From NCBI GenBank assembly GCA_003819975.1, contig RPPU01000089.1:1-11152 (forward strand): a stretch of 11,152 nt of DNA. The letters are read 5' to 3'. Shown here piece after piece: positions 1 through 6,146 of this stretch. The notes under the pieces are model-generated. The model had not been told where the DNA came from, did not search any database, and saw nothing but the letters and a program-made list of their open reading frames with translations. The position numbers and the translations under genes were made by a program. The stretch is from Desulfobacteraceae bacterium. Lineage in GTDB: Bacteria > Desulfobacterota > DSM-4660 > Desulfatiglandales > HGW-15. How positions within the stretch are numbered: position 1 is the first letter of the stretch; each line of letters opens with the position of its first letter.

Positions 1-68
1 ATTGGCCAGGAAAAAACTTTGTCTTTTTCCAGATCCGGCGGTTCGGGCCGTCTGACCTTGATTTGCAT
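1..68 (-). CDS. Probable cupin-domain protein, N-terminus only (cut by window edge)
   Basis: An ATG at 68-66 opens a frame that stays open to the window edge, giving 22 complete codons that begin MQIKVRRPEPPDLEKDKVFS and continue with W-P. A strong Shine-Dalgarno (AGGAG) lies about 10 bases upstream, and the ATG is only 24 bp after the thioesterase stop, so the two are probably co-transcribed. The pattern of a short lysine/arginine and proline start, an acidic helix and then F-S-W-P resembles the N-terminus of small cupin proteins of the DUF861/cupin_3 type, where a similar SWPIW segment precedes the beta barrel. That resemblance is from memory of the family and rests on about 20 residues. 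No metal ligands are visible in this piece. Confidence 0.5.
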   Translation of the reverse strand, partial: MQIKVRRPEPPDLEKDKVFSWP

Positions 69-92
69 TTGGGGTCTCTCCTGCTTGAAAGA

Positions 93-515
93 TTAGTCCC
101 GCCCCGCATTCTCAAGAACAGCAAAAAGATCTTGCGGAATATCCATGGATTTAAAATTTTTTATATCCGTCACATTCAGGCAAATTCTTTTTTCAAAACC
201 TTCCACTATTTTTTCATCGGCTGCTTGCTGAATTTCATGCCGCAATAAAACCGTTTTCTTGCTCAACTCTTCCAACCGGGTCTTAATCTTTATTTTCAGG
301 CCATAGCGTCCCGGTTTAAAATAGCGGCAGGAGGTTTCAAGCAGGCCGAACTGTATATTTCTTTTTTCCCAAAGGTCGTACAAATTCAGGTCAATCGTCT
401 TGAAAAATTGGTGCCCGGCCGCGTCCATCCATTCATAATAGCGCGGATAAAACACGATTCCCAGTGCATCCAAATCACCCCAGGCAATTTCCCGTTCCAT
501 GACGCTTAAGATCAT
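93..515 (-). CDS. Hotdog-fold acyl-CoA thioesterase (4-hydroxybenzoyl-CoA thioesterase/YbgC-like)
   Basis: A 140-residue protein of the 4HBT hotdog family, likely a cytoplasmic enzyme hydrolysing an acyl- or aroyl-CoA. The N-terminal segment WGDLDALGIVFYPRYYEWMD (residues 12-31) matches the active-site loop of Pseudomonas-type 4-hydroxybenzoyl-CoA thioesterases, with Asp16 at the catalytic position, followed by the long hotdog helix. Length is normal for the family. A GTG at 587 would add 24 residues, but that extension looks unlike the family, so I chose the ATG at 515; an ATG at 500 is also possible but has no ribosome binding site. A sigma70-type promoter at 619-647 would give a leader of roughly 95 bases. 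Substrate cannot be told from sequence. The gene sits upstream of the probable cupin gene with a 24 bp gap. Confidence 0.85.
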   Translation of the reverse strand: MILSVMEREIAWGDLDALGIVFYPRYYEWMDAAGHQFFKTIDLNLYDLWEKRNIQFGLLETSCRYFKPGRYGLKIKIKTRLEELSKKTVLLRHEIQQAADEKIVEGFEKRICLNVTDIKNFKSMDIPQDLFAVLENAGRD

Positions 516-618
516 CCTGATTCCCGATACCCTCTCGATAAAAAAACCCTGAAAAACAGCTGAAAACGCGGATATAGAAGGCGCCACATGCCGTTATCAG
601 GCGTTTAAAAATTCGGCT

Positions 619-647
619 ATATTAACAACCATACCTTGGGGTGTCAA
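619..647 (-). promoter_or_regulatory. Sigma70-type promoter of the thioesterase-cupin unit
   Basis: On the minus strand TTGACA (647-642) is separated by exactly 17 bases from TAATAT (624-619). The -35 box is a perfect match and the -10 box matches 4 of 6. It lies upstream of the thioesterase, in the gap after mutY. This separates the thioesterase unit from the mutY operon. Confidence 0.6.
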
Positions 648-743
648 TTACAAATAAAATTTACCCATTGTTCCTGTTGTGAAAAACCTGAATCTTGCGG
701 CAACCTTATCCATACGGATATGTATCCTCCGGAATAAAAATTC

Positions 744-769
744 TCCAAAAGCCGATTGTATCGAGGCTA
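744..769 (-). terminator. Weak hairpin terminator overlapping the mutY stop
   Basis: On the minus strand the stop codon of mutY begins a hairpin: AGC, a two-base bulge, CGAT, loop ACA, ATCG, GCT, then TTTT. The stem is short and the U-run is only four bases, so termination would be partial. It is the only hairpin-plus-T candidate seen between mutY and the thioesterase promoter. Confidence 0.3.
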
Positions 770-1855
770 ATCAGCGCCTTGATCGTCGGTTAAAATGAAA
801 CGCATGACCTGCCGGTCCGCTTTTGAAAAAGCAAACTCGGGAAGGCGGTCCGGCGGGACCCACAGCCATTCGGCGCAACCCAGCGCCCGGGGCCGGCCTT
901 TCAAACGATTGCATTGAAAAGCATGCAGGGTAACCTGAAAGTGCGTGTACCGGTGGTCCACGGACATGAGCTTCTGCCCGACCGTTACGGAAATACCGAG
1001 CTCTTGATGGATACTTCTTTTTAAACTGGCCGGCAGGGAATCTTTATCCTCGCTTTCATTGCCGGGAAATTTCCAGAGCCCGCCTAATAGGCCTTTGGCC
1101 GGTCGCTTGACCAGCAAGACGCAATCTTTTTTGCGGATAATTCCGGCCATAAAATCCTTATGCGGAATATCGGCGCGCTTGGCTTTGATTGGTAGTTGGT
1201 CCTGGATATTACGTTTGCGCGCCTTGCAAATTCCATTCAACGGGCATTTTCGGCAATCGGGATTGACTGGCACGCAAATCCCGGCTCCCAAATCCATAAG
1301 GGCCTGGTTAAAATGACCCGGCCGGGTATGGAGTAACCATTCGATTATGATTGTTTGGATTTTTTTCTTTAATGCAACAACCGGCAGAGGTTTGTTCAGG
1401 CAAAAGAGACGGCTGATAACCCGGATAACATTCCCGTCGACCGCTGGTATGGGTTTATTAAAAGCCATACTAAGGATAGCACCGGCTGTATACGGACCGA
1501 TACCCGGCAGGCTGAGAAGACCTTCGTAAGTGCCGGGCAAACAGGAATTATAATCTTGAACGATTTTAATTGCCGCCGCGTGCAGATAACGCGCCCGGCT
1601 GTAATAACCCAGGTTTTCCCAAAGTTTCAACACTTCGTCCAAAGGGGCCCGGGCCAAACGCTCCACGCGCGGAAATTTTTTGATAAAACGATTGTAATAA
1701 GGGATAACCGTATCGACCTGGGTTTGCTGGAGCATGATCTCCGAAACCCAAATACGATAGGGGTCGACTGAATGACGCCAGGGCAAATCGCGCTGATGAC
1801 GATCGTACCAGGTTAAAAGCTTTTTGCTTATTTCCGTTTTAATCTGTTTTTGCAC
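767..1855 (-). CDS. mutY: A/G-specific adenine glycosylase MutY
   Basis: A 362-residue base-excision repair enzyme that removes adenine mispaired with 8-oxoguanine. The N-terminal HhH-GPD domain carries the catalytic Glu39 in SEIMLQQTQV, the helix-hairpin-helix LPGIGPYTAGAI (116-127) and the essential Asp140 in VDGNV. The iron-sulfur cluster ligands follow the exact family spacing, C-x6-C-x2-C-x5-C, at Cys194, 201, 204 and 210. Residues from about 235 form the C-terminal NUDIX-like domain that recognises 8-oxoguanine, including DHRYTHFQVTLHAF. Length is typical. The start is GTG at 1855 (GTG CAA AAA) with a modest AAGAGA-type ribosome binding site; no better start lies nearby. It begins 25 bp after the tspO stop, which suggests co-transcription with the cyclase operon. 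Confidence 0.97.
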   Translation of the reverse strand: MQKQIKTEISKKLLTWYDRHQRDLPWRHSVDPYRIWVSEIMLQQTQVDTVIPYYNRFIKKFPRVERLARAPLDEVLKLWENLGYYSRARYLHAAAIKIVQDYNSCLPGTYEGLLSLPGIGPYTAGAILSMAFNKPIPAVDGNVIRVISRLFCLNKPLPVVALKKKIQTIIIEWLLHTRPGHFNQALMDLGAGICVPVNPDCRKCPLNGICKARKRNIQDQLPIKAKRADIPHKDFMAGIIRKKDCVLLVKRPAKGLLGGLWKFPGNESEDKDSLPASLKRSIHQELGISVTVGQKLMSVDHRYTHFQVTLHAFQCNRLKGRPRALGCAEWLWVPPDRLPEFAFSKADRQVMRFILTDDQGAD

Positions 1856-1880
1856 GGTTCTCTTATTATATTGCTTTGGA

Positions 1881-2360
1881 TTAAAAACGATTCAAGCGCC
1901 AGATGGAAAAATTGAGAAACGCGGCAAAAGTGACCCAAATAAAATAGGGCAACAGCAAAAACCCCGCGAATCGATTGATAGGCCAAAAAGATGCCAATGT
2001 AATCAAAATAGCAGACCAAAGAAACACAATCTCGCCAAAAGCCATACCCGGTTTTTGAAGACCGAAAAAAATATAGGACCAGCCTAAATTCAAGCCAAGT
2101 TGGATCACGAACACAACCAGCGGCCAATGAAACAGGGGCAAATTCTCTTGTTTCCAAACCAGCCAGGCGGCCAGGGCCATCAGGAAATACAGGATAAACC
2201 AGACCGGCCCGAATACCCAAGAAGGCGGCGTCCAAACCGGCTTTTTCAACCCGCTATACCAGCCCGGAATGGCAGGGGTTGTGAATAAAGCACCGGTCAC
2301 CATCATTGCCAGACATAGTCCCAGCCATAAAGCCAAACCGAACAATGGGTGGATTTTCAT
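1881..2360 (-). CDS. tspO: TspO/MBR family membrane protein (tryptophan-rich sensory protein)
   Basis: A 159-residue inner-membrane protein with five predicted transmembrane helices (roughly 5-27, 46-69, 79-98, 103-126, 131-152), the fold of bacterial TspO. Family signatures are clear: WYSGLKKPVWTPPSWVFGPV (34-53) after helix 1, LNLGWSYIFFG (90-100) and PYFIWVTFAAFLNFSIWRLN near the C-terminus. Bacterial TspO proteins bind porphyrins and are linked to oxidative or light stress and tetrapyrrole turnover. The ATG at 2360 shares its A with the TAA of the upstream cyclase gene (TAATG), so translation is probably coupled to the cyclase. No strong separate ribosome binding site is visible. mutY follows after 25 bp. 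Confidence 0.95.
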   Translation of the reverse strand: MKIHPLFGLALWLGLCLAMMVTGALFTTPAIPGWYSGLKKPVWTPPSWVFGPVWFILYFLMALAAWLVWKQENLPLFHWPLVVFVIQLGLNLGWSYIFFGLQKPGMAFGEIVFLWSAILITLASFWPINRFAGFLLLPYFIWVTFAAFLNFSIWRLNRF

Positions 2361-3850
2361 TATTTAAACTCGCTATAGGAGCCGCCCAGTTCCACCTGGG
2401 TCGACCAATAGGCCAGATGATATTTGATGAAATAAAAATGATAGGCGTCCGAAAAAACGATTTTCCGGACTTCTTTGCGCGGCTCACCATAGGGAAGGGA
2501 ATCGGAAATCGTACCCCGGTTTATTTCCTTGCCGTTGTTGACAATGGTCCAGTTGTAATGCGCGAGCAGATTCTGTTTGTTTTGCGGATCTTTGGCAAGC
2601 TGAATGGAAAGAACCATATCGACCTTGTTCCGGATCGGCCGATTCCGAGAATCGAAAGTCAAATAGGTTTTGTTTTGATTGAAAGTATAAGTGTTCTCTT
2701 TACCTTCTTCATAAGTGGCATTCTGAAACAGATTCGGCAGGGAATCGTATTGGAAATCGGGCCGCACATAATTGTCACCCGGCTTGACCTCAATATCGGC
2801 ATGGTAACGGACCATGTCGCTGATATTGTAATGCAGGTGATGTTTGCCCGCGGCAATGGGCGTGATCGATTTACGCAAGGCATCGCCCGGTTTGCCCTCC
2901 GCGATCAATCGTTCCTTGTGGTCCAGATAAACGTCTGCTTGGATATTGAAGCGTTCGAAATAAACGACCGGTTTGGGCGCCGCCTCCGGCGTTTTAATCG
3001 CCGGCGCGACCGGGGCCGGTTGCGGCGGCGCAACCGTTGGAGCCGGAACAACCCCAGGCGTACTGGGCCCACCCGCGGTCACACCCGGCTTCTTGGGCAA
3101 TGCCCGGGAATTTTTGAAATAGAGAACGCCTAGGACGATCAGACCGATCGCCAGCATCAGCACCAAGGGAATCATAAGCGGCGACCGGGGTTGTTCTTTT
3201 TTTACTCCGCGGGGAGCGCGGGGTTGCACTTTGCCTTCATGAAAGACTTCGAAAATTTCAATGGGTTCGGTTATCCCTTTGAGCCGGTAGCGGCCGTGCG
3301 AAGTCCAGGCGATCTTGTCCTGCCTTTTTCCGACCAGCCAACCCTTGGCGCTGTCCAGCACATTATAGGTGACGAACACCTGATCGCCGTCCGCCAAGCC
3401 TTCCACCCGCGAAGCCCGGTTCACATGCCGGCCGAAAATATCCGGATTGATATCGTCCTTGACCGTGATCTGCCCCATGTGCAGGCCGATCCGCACGGAG
3501 AGCCGTTCCGCGTCGGGCGACTCCCGGTTGAAAGTGCGGATTTCTTCCTGGATCTGCAGAGCCCGCTCCACGGCCGTGCTCGGTTCCGAAAAAACGGCCA
3601 GGATCGCGTCACCGATATGGCGCAACACTTTGCCCGCGCCTTCTGCTTCGATGATCTTTTCCAGCAGGGCGTCATGCAGCTCGATCATGCGATTGGAATA
3701 CTCGTCGCCTTTTTCTTCGGTCATGGTGGTGTAGCCCTTCATGTCCGTGAACATGACGGTCAAAACCGAAGTATTGCGGCGTTTGCGGAATTCATCGACC
3801 AGCGCCAATTGCTGCTTGTCGAAATAAATAGAGTTGTTTTTTTCCGTCAT
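2360..3850 (-). CDS. Class III adenylate/guanylate cyclase with transmembrane anchor and PEGA-like C-terminal domain
   Basis: A 496-residue protein with an unusual order. Residues about 27-205 are a class III cyclase homology domain: metal-binding Asp36 (FTDMKGYT) and Asp81 (IGDAILAVF), Asp137 before IFG at the second purine-specifying position, and transition-state Asn144 and Arg148 (GRHVNRASR). All catalytic residues are present, so a homodimer could be active, probably making cAMP. At the usual lysine position, three residues before Gly80, there is Arg77. A single transmembrane helix (about 225-245) follows, then a Pro/Ala-rich linker (250-295), a PEGA-like beta domain (about 302-365) and about 130 residues that I do not recognise. 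By the positive-inside rule (basic residues 211-222) the cyclase is cytoplasmic and the C-terminus extracytoplasmic, where it may act as a sensor. It starts 9 bp after the cNMP-binding gene, with AAGAGA as ribosome binding site. Confidence 0.93.
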   Translation of the reverse strand: MTEKNNSIYFDKQQLALVDEFRKRRNTSVLTVMFTDMKGYTTMTEEKGDEYSNRMIELHDALLEKIIEAEGAGKVLRHIGDAILAVFSEPSTAVERALQIQEEIRTFNRESPDAERLSVRIGLHMGQITVKDDINPDIFGRHVNRASRVEGLADGDQVFVTYNVLDSAKGWLVGKRQDKIAWTSHGRYRLKGITEPIEIFEVFHEGKVQPRAPRGVKKEQPRSPLMIPLVLMLAIGLIVLGVLYFKNSRALPKKPGVTAGGPSTPGVVPAPTVAPPQPAPVAPAIKTPEAAPKPVVYFERFNIQADVYLDHKERLIAEGKPGDALRKSITPIAAGKHHLHYNISDMVRYHADIEVKPGDNYVRPDFQYDSLPNLFQNATYEEGKENTYTFNQNKTYLTFDSRNRPIRNKVDMVLSIQLAKDPQNKQNLLAHYNWTIVNNGKEINRGTISDSLPYGEPRKEVRKIVFSDAYHFYFIKYHLAYWSTQVELGGSYSEFK

Positions 3851-3859
3851 GGGGATCTC

Positions 3860-4378
3860 TTATTTTAAAAACCGCCGAACGCGCGTATGGAGTTCCTTTG
3901 AATCCATAAAAACCGTTTTGGCGCCGGCGATCTCTTCGGTCGAAGCGCGCAATTTCTTGAGCAGACTGTAAATGATCAAAATCAGGAAACGATTGCCGGA
4001 CAAGGGGTGATACTTGATCAGGGCGACAATTTCATTGCGGTGGATGCGCACCACGATGGAGTCCCCGGAACTGCGCACATTGGCCGTCCTTTGCTCGGCC
4101 ATAAAAATAGCGGCTTCGCCGAAAATCTCCCCTTCACCGATGGAATAGATAAAAACCTCTTTCTTCTTATCGCGGGTCGAGACATCCACCTTGCCTTTGA
4201 CGATACCGAAAAAATAATCGCTTAGCTCGCCCTGAGCAACAATCGTCTCACCGTCTTTAAAAGCCAGCAGGTCGGCTGACTTCAAAAGCTTTTTAAACTC
4301 TTTCTCGGCCAAATAGCTGAAAATTGGGATTTTGACGATTTGGTCTTTATATAATTTCACATCAATGGGTTTAGGCAT
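3860..4378 (-). CDS. Cyclic nucleotide-binding (CAP_ED) domain protein
   Basis: A 172-residue cytoplasmic protein that is essentially one cyclic-nucleotide-binding domain. The beta-barrel signature KDGETIVAQGELSDYFFGIV (41-60) is followed by the phosphate-binding cassette GEIFGEAAIFMAEQRTANVR, with Glu88 for the ribose and Arg97 for the cyclic phosphate, as in CRP and protein kinase A regulatory subunits. There is no DNA-binding domain. The C-terminal part (about 115-172) is helical and basic. The ATG at 4378 is chosen over one 14 codons upstream because AAGGAG precedes it by 7 bases. It is the first gene of the operon, immediately before the cyclase, and so is a likely receptor for the cyclase product. 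How it passes on the signal is not evident. Confidence 0.92.
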   Translation of the reverse strand: MPKPIDVKLYKDQIVKIPIFSYLAEKEFKKLLKSADLLAFKDGETIVAQGELSDYFFGIVKGKVDVSTRDKKKEVFIYSIGEGEIFGEAAIFMAEQRTANVRSSGDSIVVRIHRNEIVALIKYHPLSGNRFLILIIYSLLKKLRASTEEIAGAKTVFMDSKELHTRVRRFLK

Positions 4379-4440
4379 ACGCACTCCTTTACGAATGGGT
4401 CGGAAAATAATATTTCTCAAATGATTGCAATAGGTTGTCT

Positions 4441-4470
4441 ATTTTAATCGAGCTGGGAATCTGAATGCAA
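4441..4470 (-). promoter_or_regulatory. Candidate promoter of the cNMP-cyclase-tspO-mutY operon
   Basis: On the minus strand TTGCAT (4470-4465) is followed after 18 bases by TAAAAT (4446-4441), matching sigma70 boxes at 4 and 5 of 6 positions. The predicted transcript would have about 55 leader bases before the ATG at 4378. No other good promoter was seen before the operon. Confidence 0.45.
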
Positions 4471-4617
4471 GTTAATTTGTAAAATATATCTTAAAACGAC
4501 TCGAATGTAAACTCGGCCCTCATTCCTATATGGATAGACGAATAAAATAGAAACCGCGACAAAAACTTGTCGATCAATGAAAACCGAATGGTTAACTTTT
4601 CCCATAACAACAAACTT

Positions 4618-4683
4618 ATTCCGGCGCTTTCGCTGGAACTTCTGTTCCGGCACACTGGAACTTCTGTTCCGGTTGGCCGGAAT
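4618..4683. repeat. Tandem GGAACttctGTTCC palindromes inside an 8 bp outer dyad
   Basis: The 18-mer CTGGAACTTCTGTTCCGG occurs twice, at 4633-4650 and 4655-4672, with a 22 bp period. Each copy contains the perfect inverted repeat GGAAC-N4-GTTCC. The pair is enclosed by ATTCCGGC (4618-4625) and its complement GCCGGAAT (4676-4683). The core GAAC-N4-GTTC equals the consensus half-site arrangement of Gram-positive-type LexA boxes, but a dispersed hairpin repeat is an equally simple explanation. It lies about 165-240 bp upstream of the operon promoter candidate. Confidence 0.75.
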
Positions 4684-4687
4684 GTAT

Positions 4688-4724
4688 GTTTTTTTGATTC
4701 TGGGTTTTTCAGGATCAAAAAAAC
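4688..4724. repeat. AT-rich inverted repeat with 11 bp perfect arms
   Basis: GTTTTTTTGAT (4688-4698) pairs with ATCAAAAAAAC (4714-4724); after one G-T wobble the stem continues with CTG/CAG, making about 15 pairs around a 7-base loop. It sits two bases past the deacetylase stop codon. The T-run precedes and the A-run follows the GC part on both strands, the reverse of a standard intrinsic terminator, so its role is unclear; it could still stabilise the 3' end of the mRNA. Confidence 0.6.
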
Positions 4725-4725
4725 A

Positions 4726-5541
4726 TCATGGATTTTCAAAAAGAAGATCGGAAGAATAGACCAGTGCGATATCCGTATCTTGCAGTTCTTTTAAAAACTT
4801 TTTTATGGCTCGGGCAGTTTCCGGAAAATGATGCCCGATCCCGATGGCCTGACCGCGCTGCAAGGCCCGGCGTTTCAACTGCCGTAATTGGCTGAGAATT
4901 GCGGCCTCTTCCGGGGAATTATCCAGAAAAATATGCCGATAAGCCCAGGGAATATGCAGGTTTCGGGCGGTTTTATAAGCTTGGGAATGGCCGGAAGTCA
5001 AACTGTCGATAAAGAACAAGCCGCGCTCCTTAACGACTGCCAGGGCACTGGTCATCTCCCGCGGATACTCGGTGAAACGCGAGCCCATATGATTATTGAC
5101 CCCGGTGGCAAAAGGGATCTTGGCAATATTCGCGGCCACTACCTGGCTGATCTTTTGCGCATCATCGCCCACATAAACCGCGCCCGGACCCGGATCGATA
5201 TTGGCGCCATGCGGCTCCATGGGTTGATGCAGCAGAATTTCATGGCCGGCTTCATGAATTTGATAAGCAATCTCTTCTGATTTTGCAAGAAGCGGCAAAA
5301 CCGCATAGGTCAAAGGCGCCTCCAATTCCAGAAAACGGGCTGCCGCCGGCAGGCTCTCGCCGAAATCATCGATGATCAGCGCTATTTGGACTTTATGGTT
5401 TGATGATTCGGTTTTGCGTTTGGGAATGGGTAACAAAAAACTGGAATTGGGATCTGCCAGGGCTTTGGACAAAGGCTCCAACCCTAAAATACCTCCGGCT
5501 AAAAAAGCGGCGCTCTTGATCAGAAATTCCCGTCTCTGCAT
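4726..5541 (-). CDS. Divergent polysaccharide deacetylase family protein (YibQ/DUF610-like), Tat-exported
   Basis: A 271-residue exported protein. The N-terminus RREFLIKSAAFLAGGILGLE is a twin-arginine-type signal, with likely cleavage near ALA-D (residues 27-30), so the product should act in the cell envelope. The rest matches the divergent polysaccharide deacetylase family: ALIIDDFG (54-61) with Asp58/Asp59, LLHQPMEP (103-110), GVNNHMGSRFT (147-157), FFIDSLT (176-182) and GIGHHFPET (234-242), which supply the metal-site and catalytic Asp/His residues of the NodB-like fold. Whether it deacetylates a glycan is not proven for most of this family. A GGGGG stretch precedes the ATG by 4 bases. 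It has its own promoter candidate and is separated from the cyclase operon by a 347 bp structured gap. Confidence 0.92.
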   Translation of the reverse strand: MQRREFLIKSAAFLAGGILGLEPLSKALADPNSSFLLPIPKRKTESSNHKVQIALIIDDFGESLPAAARFLELEAPLTYAVLPLLAKSEEIAYQIHEAGHEILLHQPMEPHGANIDPGPGAVYVGDDAQKISQVVAANIAKIPFATGVNNHMGSRFTEYPREMTSALAVVKERGLFFIDSLTSGHSQAYKTARNLHIPWAYRHIFLDNSPEEAAILSQLRQLKRRALQRGQAIGIGHHFPETARAIKKFLKELQDTDIALVYSSDLLFENP

Positions 5542-5591
5542 TTTGCCCCCGGCTTAGCTTCTGGAAAGGAAGGTCAAGCTTTTTAAGGGCA

Positions 5592-5620
5592 TTTTTACAA
5601 TGGATTGCGTTTAAAGTCAA
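5592..5620 (-). promoter_or_regulatory. Candidate promoter of the polysaccharide deacetylase gene
   Basis: On the minus strand TTGACT (5620-5615) is followed after 17 bases by TAAAAA (5597-5592), matching sigma70 boxes at 5 and 4 of 6 positions. The leader to the ATG at 5541 would be about 45 bases. Confidence 0.45.
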
Positions 5621-5663
5621 GCTAAAATACCATGGGTTGGGGGATGAAGAAGGGTTCATGGGA

Positions 5664-5679
5664 TCGAGGGGTCGAGGGG
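5664..5679. repeat. Tandem octamer TCGAGGGG x2
   Basis: TCGAGGGG occurs at 5664-5671 and again at 5672-5679, followed by a degenerate third start (TCAAG). It is a small microsatellite at the edge of the repeat-rich gap. Confidence 0.6.
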
Positions 5680-5737
5680 TCAAGAATTTATGGTTCTGAG
5701 ATATCTTTATAAAAACCGCTTTTGACTTGCCCTAAGA

Positions 5738-5905
5738 GGGCAGCAAGATTATTCTCGCACAGCAAGGGCAGGAGCCCTCGCGTAAAGACGACAAGAACGT
5801 AATTTTCAGAAAGTTAAAAATTACTCCAGCGACGCCAAGAAAACCATTTTTTATTCTAAAACCTTTGCGGCTTGGCGTCTTGGCGCGAGAATAATCTTGC
5901 TGCCC
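5738..5905. repeat. Long inverted repeat element with CTCGCG..AAGACG..CAAG units
   Basis: A 21 bp segment at 5738-5758 (core CAGCAAGATTATTCTCGC) is perfectly complementary to 5885-5905. Next to it the 19-mer CTCGCGTAAAGACGACAAG (5777-5795) is matched on the opposite strand by CTCGCGCCAAGACGCCAAG (5889-5871), 16 of 19 identical, and a third partial unit (GCGACGCCAAG) lies at 5829-5839. The left arm also has a short extra block containing CAGCAAGGGCAG, found again in the right arm. The layout suggests a non-autonomous palindromic repeat or MITE-like element. No ORF inside is supported. Confidence 0.75.
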
Positions 5906-5944
5906 TTGCTGCGCGAGAAAATGTCTTGGGTTTATCAACAGCCC

Positions 5945-6028
5945 GGGATTTCTAAAAATACACTTTATCAGCATCAGCCCTTGAAAAACGAATCGTAAAA
6001 TTACCAAAGGCTAATTTTTAGAAATCCC
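5945..6028. repeat. 15 bp perfect inverted repeat
   Basis: GGGATTTCTAAAAAT (5945-5959) is the exact reverse complement of ATTTTTAGAAATCCC (6014-6028), with a 54 bp interior. Flanking sequence continues the symmetry imperfectly (ATCAACA to the left, TGTTGA to the right). It could be the ends of a small element or a transcript-level hairpin. Confidence 0.65.
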
Positions 6029-6093
6029 CATGTCGATGTTGTTGACCTAAGCGTCTAAAAGATATCCTGCGGTGTTCAGAGCTGTCGACCGGA

Positions 6094-6146
6094 GACTGAC
6101 GACTGATGACCAATGACTGATGACTGATGACCGATGACTGATGACC
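6094..6146. repeat. Heptamer tandem array (GACTGAT)n, about 7.5 units
   Basis: Seven consecutive 7-base units (GACTGAC, GACTGAT, GACCAAT, GACTGAT, GACTGAT, GACCGAT, GACTGAT) and a partial GACC run without a break from 6094. Variation is limited to a few positions. This is a variable-number-type microsatellite about 140 bp upstream of the PilZ gene. Confidence 0.85.

Larger units (their letters stand above)
4379..4725. other. Structured intergenic region upstream of the cyclase operon
   Basis: This 347 bp gap lies between the deacetylase stop and the first gene of the signalling operon. It holds a candidate promoter (4441-4470), two tandem palindromic units inside a larger dyad (4618-4683) and an AT-rich 11 bp inverted repeat (4688-4724). 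Open frames of 60-80 codons on both strands here run through the repeats and lack family resemblance, so I do not call them genes. Confidence 0.6.

Noticed and set aside
515..587. GTG-started N-terminal extension of the thioesterase
   Set aside because: The 24 extra residues do not resemble the family, which begins close to the WGDLDALG loop.
2306..3133. Plus-strand open frame of 275 codons opposite the cyclase gene
   Set aside because: It is antisense to a gene with intact catalytic motifs, shows no family resemblance, and arises from codon bias of the real gene.
3191..3868. Plus-strand open frame of 225 codons opposite the cyclase catalytic domain
   Set aside because: Shadow of the conserved cyclase domain on the other strand; no domain recognised.
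4688..4724. Intrinsic terminator
   Set aside because: The T and A runs are on the wrong sides of the GC stem for both strands, so it is listed as an inverted repeat instead.
4444..4794. Several 60-82 codon frames on both strands in the gap upstream of the cNMP-binding gene
   Set aside because: They run through tandem palindromes and a hairpin, lack ribosome binding sites and family resemblance.
5732..6007. 91-codon minus-strand frame in the repeat-rich gap
   Set aside because: It is made almost wholly of inverted repeat sequence and has no plausible start signals.
6094..6146. CRISPR array
   Set aside because: The repeats are contiguous heptamers without spacers, and no cas gene is nearby.
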